NCBI GenBank assembly: GCA_002341185.1
Contig: DDNP01000014.1
Span: 10,990 to 47,833, forward strand
Source: Candidatus Neomicrothrix sp. UBA2517
Lineage (GTDB): Bacteria > Actinomycetota > Acidimicrobiia > Acidimicrobiales > UBA8592
DNA: 36,844 bases
Direction of reading: 5' to 3'
The notes beneath the pieces were generated by a model that was not told where the DNA came from, made no database searches, and saw only the letters and a list, made by a program, of their open reading frames with translations. Positions 32,039 to 36,844 of this stretch are shown piece after piece. The translations under genes were made by a program, and so were the position numbers. Every line of letters starts with the position of its first letter. The first letter of the stretch is position 1.

Positions 32039-34045
32039 CTATGGCAAAACCTTTTCTTCTATTAGTTTAGATCTAGCCTTCCGTCTCGCTTGGTTATCTC
32101 GTGCGATCTTTCCAGCTATTCCGTCTGTATTTAGAATTGCAGTCAGTATCAAACCAACCCCTCCGACTAAGTTAGCGTAAGTTCCTATGCTGTCGCCAGA
32201 AAAGCCTTTCGCAATTAATGCAACAGCTAAACCTCCGGGTGCTATCACTCCTGCGACCAAAGCACCGCTCACTGAACCGATGCCACCTAGGTAGGCGAAT
32301 GCTAGTAACGCTAAACTGGCAAAGACGCTGAATGACTCACCGCTAATCTGCCCACGCAAGTAAGCCATCATTGCTCCTCCAAGTCCCGCAAGAAAAGAAG
32401 AGAATGCGAATGCTTGTAGCTTGACTGCTGCGCCGTTGACTCCACAAGCTGCAGCAGCTCTTTCATTGGCACGAATTGCGAGAAAGCGGAGTCCAGTACC
32501 TGAACGCCGAATGTTAACAACGAATAAGGCACACAAGATCGTCACGATAAGGAGCATGACGCCATATTCCCAACGATTGAAATCTGTCCCTACATTTGCG
32601 GCGAGGTTAATTCCAAATAAATCTGGTGCCTCAATCGGTAATGCTCCTGTATTCCCGATGAACCACCTATTTGTGAATAGTATCGTACCTAAAGCAACAC
32701 CAAGAGCCATTGTCACAACCGCTAGTTGAATACCGCGTATACGTAATGCAGGGATTCCGACGATCAATCCAAGTATTGTTGCTCCAATCGCTCCCATGAT
32801 TGGTGATAGAGGGAAAGGTATTCCAGTTTCTAATGCTATTTTCCCTAGTATGAAACCAGCTATTCCTGCAAAGACAGCCTGCGCCAAGGAAACTTGTCCG
32901 ACAAAACCTGTCAGAACAACGATTGACAGCACAATAATTGTTGATGTGAGAGACTCATAGAGACTCAAACGAAGTGCCCTATCAAAAAAGAAAATCCCAA
33001 GAAGAGCAACGCCCGATAAGGTTAAAGTTGCATTCAACACGTTCCGAGGTTTGGGAGCAAACGCTAATTTCGCATCAACCAAACTCGCACGCGTAGGCAG
33101 GCTTCTTCCCCGAAGAAACAAGATTCCTACAATTACTATAAATGGAAGGACGTCACGCATTCCTGTTCGAGCAAAATCTGGCCACCAAGACTTAATCTGA
33201 AGCAATGACAATTCGGACCTAACCATCCCTAGTGCAAGGCATGCCGCCGCCGTTACCCAAAAAGATCGCAATGCCCCAACCAATGCCCCTGCCAACGCAG
33301 GAACAACCAAAAGGGTGTAGTTCACCGTGTTCACACCATTTGATAATGATGCAGCTAAAATTCCGAAGACCGCAGCTACTACTGAAGCGAGCATCCAGTT
33401 ACCTGCGGCAAGAACATTTGGAGAAAATCCCAGTAACGTCGCTCCTTTCTCTTCTTCAGCAGATGCCCTCGTCGCTAAACCAAAAGTCGTAGCTTTATAA
33501 AGAATCGTCAAAATCAAAGCTGTGAGAATGACGATCCCCGCAAGCCAAAATCTGTCCTGTGGAATCCGTGTCCCCAATACCGTCACCGTATCTGTGGGAA
33601 GAATTGCCCTTACTGTCTCATTTGACGTGCCAAATCTAAGCAACACAAGAGATTGAAGCAGAATAAACACACCAACAGTAGCAACGACCTTCGCTAATAA
33701 AGGCGCTCCGCGAAGCGGCCGAAAGACGAGTAAATGTATCAGTAACCCAAGCACTGCCGCCATGAGAAGTGCAATAAGAAACGCAGGCCAAAATGATGCT
33801 AATTCGCCCTTCTCGGGTGTGCCGAGAATGTTTACCCGATCTGTACCCAAAAAAGAGATTGGGAAAACAAAATCCCCAGTATCACGTAACTCATCATAGA
33901 TGTACGTGGAGTACATCATCATTGCGCCATGGGCGAAATTCAATACTCCTGAACCCTGATATGCAAGGACCAAACCCAGAGCCACCCCAGCAATAACAGC
34001 ACCATCACCCAGTCCTGTTAATAAATTCTGTAGATAAAGCTCCAC
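32039..34045 (-). CDS. fused LivH-LivM branched-chain amino acid ABC transporter permease
   Basis: A 668-residue membrane protein combining both channel subunits that are usually separate. The LivH half (about 1-310) starts MELYLQNLLTGLGDGAVIAG and has VLNFAHGAMMM and an EAA-like loop RASAEEEKGATLLGFSPN. The LivM half (about 350-640) has VGQVSLAQAVFAGIAGFILG, IRGIQLAVVTMALGVALGT and a loop IRANERAAAACGVNG. The second half also has FLAGLGGAMMAYLRGQIS and FAYLGGIGSVSGALVAGVI, typical of LivM. The join is near 325-350. It starts at GTG 34045 with GGGGGG about eight bases upstream. No LivG or LivF ATPase gene is adjacent, so the system must borrow ATPases encoded elsewhere. Confidence 0.9.
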   Translation of the reverse strand: MELYLQNLLTGLGDGAVIAGVALGLVLAYQGSGVLNFAHGAMMMYSTYIYDELRDTGDFVFPISFLGTDRVNILGTPEKGELASFWPAFLIALLMAAVLGLLIHLLVFRPLRGAPLLAKVVATVGVFILLQSLVLLRFGTSNETVRAILPTDTVTVLGTRIPQDRFWLAGIVILTALILTILYKATTFGLATRASAEEEKGATLLGFSPNVLAAGNWMLASVVAAVFGILAASLSNGVNTVNYTLLVVPALAGALVGALRSFWVTAAACLALGMVRSELSLLQIKSWWPDFARTGMRDVLPFIVIVGILFLRGRSLPTRASLVDAKLAFAPKPRNVLNATLTLSGVALLGIFFFDRALRLSLYESLTSTIIVLSIVVLTGFVGQVSLAQAVFAGIAGFILGKIALETGIPFPLSPIMGAIGATILGLIVGIPALRIRGIQLAVVTMALGVALGTILFTNRWFIGNTGALPIEAPDLFGINLAANVGTDFNRWEYGVMLLIVTILCALFVVNIRRSGTGLRFLAIRANERAAAACGVNGAAVKLQAFAFSSFLAGLGGAMMAYLRGQISGESFSVFASLALLAFAYLGGIGSVSGALVAGVIAPGGLAVALIAKGFSGDSIGTYANLVGGVGLILTAILNTDGIAGKIARDNQARRKARSKLIEEKVLP

Positions 34046-34053
34046 GAAAATTT

Positions 34054-34059
34054 CCCCCC
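34054..34059 (-). promoter_or_regulatory. poly-G ribosome site for the GTG start of the fused permease
   Basis: Minus strand GGGGGG at 34059-34054, about eight bases before GTG 34045. It supports the GTG start, and similar G-runs precede livK and the carotenoid-oxygenase gene. Confidence 0.6.
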
Positions 34060-34060
34060 G

Positions 34061-34124
34061 AAGTGATACGACTGCATTAACACGTAAGTGGCAATGCGGT
34101 TAGATTTGTGCCACAGTATCACTT
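34061..34124. promoter_or_regulatory. widely spaced inverted repeat in the LivHM / carotenoid oxygenase divergent region
   Basis: AAGTGATAC at 34061-34069 and GTATCACTT at 34116-34124 are perfect 9-bp inverted copies 46 bases apart. GTATCACTT therefore lies in the same orientation relative to each divergent gene, as a shared promoter element or one operator per gene would. A smaller pair, GTGGCA (34088-34093) and TGCCAC (34109-34114), sits inside. Confidence 0.5.
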
Positions 34125-34163
34125 AGCGCCAATTATTACCTAAACGGTGCACAGGGGGAAAAC

Positions 34164-35567
34164 ATGGCAACAACGGAAATACCTGATTCAGGCATAGCTG
34201 AAGACAAACCCTGGCATCTGTCGGGGAATAACGCTCCAGTATTTGATGAAATGACATTCACCGATCTTGAAGTCAAAGGATCAATACCTAGCGAGTTGCA
34301 AGGTCGTTATTTCCGCAACGGCGCAAACCCTCAAACGGGTATGTCTGAACACTGGTTCGTTGGAGATGGAATGATCCATGGCGTTGAACTCTCTGATGGA
34401 AAAGCAAACTGGTACCGAAATAGATATGTCCGTACCCCAATGTTCGATAACCCTGATAAAGATCGCATGGAATTGTACTTGGACATGGAGAAGGGAGCGT
34501 TCAATTACGAAGTGAGCGTGGCGAATACGAGCGTCCTAGGGCATGGCGGAAAAATTTATGCACTTGAAGAAGGTTCATTTCCTTATGAATTAAGCAAAGA
34601 TCTAGAAACACTCGGGTACCACGACTACGATGGCAGACTCACAACAGCGATGACTGCTCACCCCAAAGTATGCGGTGAAACCGGTGAACTACTTATGTTC
34701 GGCTACAGCTCTCTCCCGCCGTATCTTATGTACCATCGCATAAGCCCTGACGGTGAGCTACTTCAAAGCGAAGAGATCACGGTTGGTGGACCAACAATGA
34801 TGCACGACTTTACGGTCACCCGAAATCATTCAATCTTTCTTGACCTACCTGCAGTATTTGATATGGAAGAGGCAATGAAAGGCGGTATGCCAATCAAGTG
34901 GAGTGATGACTACCCATCAAGGTTTGGAGTTATGCCACGAACTGGCAAAGACTCTGACGTGAAATGGTTTGATGTCGATCCATGTTACGTCTTCCACACG
35001 CTCAACTCATATGAAGACGGAGATGAAATCATTGTAAACGGCTGCAGGCTACGTGAAATATGGAGAAATTCATCTGACATAGCTGTACCAGATGATCCTA
35101 AACCTGAAGATGCTCCGATGATGTGGGAATGGCGCATGAATATGAAAACGGGCGTAGTCTCAGAACGTCAAATAGACGATAAGGGAAGTGAATTCCCACA
35201 AATTCCTGACAGTCTCGTCGGACTCAAGAATCGCTACGGATACTGCTTATCTATGGGAGATGGCGGTATCACTGGCGTAGACGAAGGCGGTGCAACAATA
35301 AAATATGATCTGTCTAACGGTGGGACTTCTCAAATACATAGTTTCCCAGCCGGGCATTTCCCCGGCGAGCCTTCATTCGTCCCTGCACAAGGGGCTACCA
35401 ATGAAGACGATGGGTACCTTATGACCTATGTGTATGCAGGTGATACCGATACTTCATACCTTGTCATCCTTGATGCAAGCAATGTCGCAGCAGAACCGAT
35501 AGCAGAGATCCACATACCCCAAAGGGTGCCAACAGGCTTTCATGGGACATGGATTAGCGACAGATAA
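34164..35567 (+). CDS. carotenoid cleavage oxygenase / RPE65 family non-heme iron dioxygenase
   Basis: A 467-residue seven-bladed beta-propeller oxygenase. Iron is held by four His, all placed as in the family: His166 (TAMTAHPK), His214 (TMMHDF), His278 (YVFHTLNSYE) and His460 (GFHGTW). N-terminal IPSELQGRYFRNGANP (41-56) and HWFVGDGMIHGVEL (63-76) are family signatures. Members cut carotenoids, stilbenes or lignostilbene-type double bonds; the substrate here is unknown. A stilbenoid or other phenolic compound is possible given the neighbouring Rieske oxygenase. There is no signal peptide. GGGGGA lies five bases before ATG 34164. It is divergent from the LivHM-type transporter and convergent with the Rieske gene, five bases between stops. 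Confidence 0.9.
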   Translation: MATTEIPDSGIAEDKPWHLSGNNAPVFDEMTFTDLEVKGSIPSELQGRYFRNGANPQTGMSEHWFVGDGMIHGVELSDGKANWYRNRYVRTPMFDNPDKDRMELYLDMEKGAFNYEVSVANTSVLGHGGKIYALEEGSFPYELSKDLETLGYHDYDGRLTTAMTAHPKVCGETGELLMFGYSSLPPYLMYHRISPDGELLQSEEITVGGPTMMHDFTVTRNHSIFLDLPAVFDMEEAMKGGMPIKWSDDYPSRFGVMPRTGKDSDVKWFDVDPCYVFHTLNSYEDGDEIIVNGCRLREIWRNSSDIAVPDDPKPEDAPMMWEWRMNMKTGVVSERQIDDKGSEFPQIPDSLVGLKNRYGYCLSMGDGGITGVDEGGATIKYDLSNGGTSQIHSFPAGHFPGEPSFVPAQGATNEDDGYLMTYVYAGDTDTSYLVILDASNVAAEPIAEIHIPQRVPTGFHGTWISDR

Positions 35568-35572
35568 ACAAC

Positions 35573-36844
35573 TTAATTTGCGATAAAGCGCTCTGCCATT
35601 GCATGCCAGTGACGTATTTTAACTTCCTGATACTTAGTTAGTGTCAGACCATCAGCTCGAAAAGTCTCTAAACCTTTCTGCACTTTGGGAAGGTTGAAGC
35701 TGTCCTGGTGAAACACTCTTGCAAGATTCCCAATAACTGGTATCAGTTCGGTCCACTCGTCCTCTATTCCAAGCTCAATATATTCAGCAGGAGCGGGCCT
35801 CTCATCCCCTTCAAAGTCTTCGGTATAGATACATTCCATTAAACATTCATCTACTTTCGTACCTACCGGTCGGAATCGATAGTTGATCCTGTTAAAGGCA
35901 CCCCACGGGTGGAAATTGGGGAAGAGCGTGAAATACATACTGTCATTGATTTCTGCGTCACAGTAACTATCGACATCGGAGACGGCTGAGCGGAGTCTTT
36001 CACGAGCTACTTGAGCTGCAAAAGCTCTTGCTGTCATGCCTTCAGGAATTACAGCCATTGATTCTTCATCCAACCTCTTATCAGTGATCGCATCAAAAAT
36101 TTCTTGTTCTGTTGGCTCCCATTGAAGATGAGGACTTGGAGTACCATTCGGGGTGATGGCTCGTGAAAAGTTTCCAAAGACATCGTACTGGCTATTGCAG
36201 TCACCTGTTCCTGTGAGTATTTGCGGATGTGTTGCTATCACGTGGAAGGCTTCCATAAATGCTTCTTGGGCTACTTTCCAATTGACAGGATATCGTTTTG
36301 CAACATGAGCTGAAATGAATTTCTTATGGGGTGCCCACTTCTCAAAATGCATTGGCAGATCACCAATATATTCATTGAAATCTTGGCAGTCAGGGTTCAT
36401 GTTGATGAAGACCCATCCTTCCCACGTTGCTACTTTTACCTCAGGAAGTGAGAAACTCTCAGGTTCTACTTGAGGAAAATCCCAGGCTGTTGTTAAATTC
36501 TCAAGTGTGCCATCTAAGTGCCATGCAAGGGCATGGAATGGGCATCGAATCACGTCACCTGCATGACCACTACATTCTCGGAGTTGGCGACCTCGATGAA
36601 GGCATGCATTGTAGAAAGCTTTTATTTCATCCGGGGCAGACCTTACGACAAGAATTGATGTTCCTACAATGTCATAAACATACGTATCGCCAACGTTAGG
36701 AATATGTTCTTCTCGGCATGCCATTTGCCATGCTTTCTTCCATATCTTTTCAACTTCCAAGTCAAAAAAATCTTGCGAAAGATACCGTTCTACAGGGATG
36801 TTCATTGTGCCGAAGTCAACATCGCTTGTAAGCCTAAGCATCGG
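35573..36844 (-). CDS. Rieske non-heme iron oxygenase, alpha subunit, probably continuing past the right edge
   Basis: Numbering from the first visible ATG (36841), the Rieske ligands are C80-L-H82 (NACLHRGRQLRE) and C100-P-F-H103 (IRCPFHALAWHLDG). The catalytic His are 200 and 205 (EAFMEAFHVIATHPQ), and an Asp lies in FHQDSFNLPKVQKG. That is a complete 2Fe-2S plus mononuclear iron oxygenase. The paralogue at 3860-5236 has about 40 more residues before the matching point (FLRSESPYLNGFSDIPKDRY versus MLRLTSDVDFGTMNIPVERY), and the frame stays open to base 36844. The true start is therefore likely outside the window. It shares ACREEHIP, ACLHRGR-type and HPWGAFNRI stretches with that paralogue. 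It has no coupled small gene. Substrate unknown; the neighbouring carotenoid-type oxygenase suggests a linked pathway. Confidence 0.88.
   Translation of the reverse strand, partial: PMLRLTSDVDFGTMNIPVERYLSQDFFDLEVEKIWKKAWQMACREEHIPNVGDTYVYDIVGTSILVVRSAPDEIKAFYNACLHRGRQLRECSGHAGDVIRCPFHALAWHLDGTLENLTTAWDFPQVEPESFSLPEVKVATWEGWVFINMNPDCQDFNEYIGDLPMHFEKWAPHKKFISAHVAKRYPVNWKVAQEAFMEAFHVIATHPQILTGTGDCNSQYDVFGNFSRAITPNGTPSPHLQWEPTEQEIFDAITDKRLDEESMAVIPEGMTARAFAAQVARERLRSAVSDVDSYCDAEINDSMYFTLFPNFHPWGAFNRINYRFRPVGTKVDECLMECIYTEDFEGDERPAPAEYIELGIEDEWTELIPVIGNLARVFHQDSFNLPKVQKGLETFRADGLTLTKYQEVKIRHWHAMAERFIAN

Noticed and set aside
1..36844. tRNA, rRNA, CRISPR, insertion sequences or prophage genes
   Set aside because: I saw no cloverleaf-like sequence, spaced repeats, transposase or integrase frames; nearly all the window is accounted for by metabolic and transport genes.

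Overview
The window is a dense bacterial chromosome segment. By eye it is moderately A+T-rich, and its only gaps are short intergenic stretches, none longer than about 160 bases. I see no tRNA, rRNA, CRISPR array or insertion sequence. The content suggests a free-living aerobic heterotroph, probably a streamlined, perhaps marine, actinobacterium of the Acidimicrobiia kind. Pointers are lipoproteins with an A-C-G-G lipobox, one followed by a Ser-rich linker, myo-inositol-phosphate synthase, several Rieske/molybdopterin/crotonase catabolic genes and ABC uptake of amines and amino acids. This placement is inference; a marker-gene tree is needed.

Layout. 1-7.6 kb: a truncated O6-alkylguanine-DNA alkyltransferase, a nitronate-monooxygenase-like flavoprotein, a minus-strand unit of Rieske oxygenase, a coupled 70-residue protein and a molybdopterin oxidoreductase, two crotonase-fold enzymes and a Nudix hydrolase. 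7.6-10.8 kb: a LysR regulator divergent from inositol-phosphate synthase, and a protein of two tandem SnoaL/NTF2-like domains. 10.9-13.9 kb: yaaA, a GAPDH and ArsJ in one plus-strand unit; the GAPDH-ArsJ pair is an arsenate-detoxification module. 13.9-15.1 kb: a protein with a VOC-like N-terminus and two cupin domains.

15.1-28.3 kb is the centrepiece, an amine (polyamine) uptake and catabolism island. One tightly packed eight-gene minus-strand operon runs from about 25.44 kb to 17.5 kb: class III aminotransferase, C45-family acyltransferase/amidohydrolase, GNAT acetyltransferase, agmatinase-type ureohydrolase, then PotA, PotB, PotC and PotD. It ends at a 12-bp-stem hairpin. Around it lie a PuuD-like amidase, a CoA-acylating (methyl)malonate-semialdehyde dehydrogenase, a PuuB-like flavin amine oxidase and a second class III aminotransferase. 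A glutamylpolyamine synthetase (PuuA) is not present, while an acetyltransferase and an amide-bond hydrolase are. This raises the possibility of an acyl-protected route in place of the gamma-glutamyl route.

28.3-36.8 kb: a Cof-type HAD phosphatase, galactokinase, a branched-chain-amino-acid-type ABC system in which LivH and LivM are fused and no ATPase gene is present, a carotenoid-cleavage-type oxygenase, and a second Rieske oxygenase, paralogous to the first, that runs off the right edge.

Several divergent intergenic regions contain clear inverted repeats (5274-5291, 8489-8509, 15106-15127, 34061-34124) that are candidate operators.
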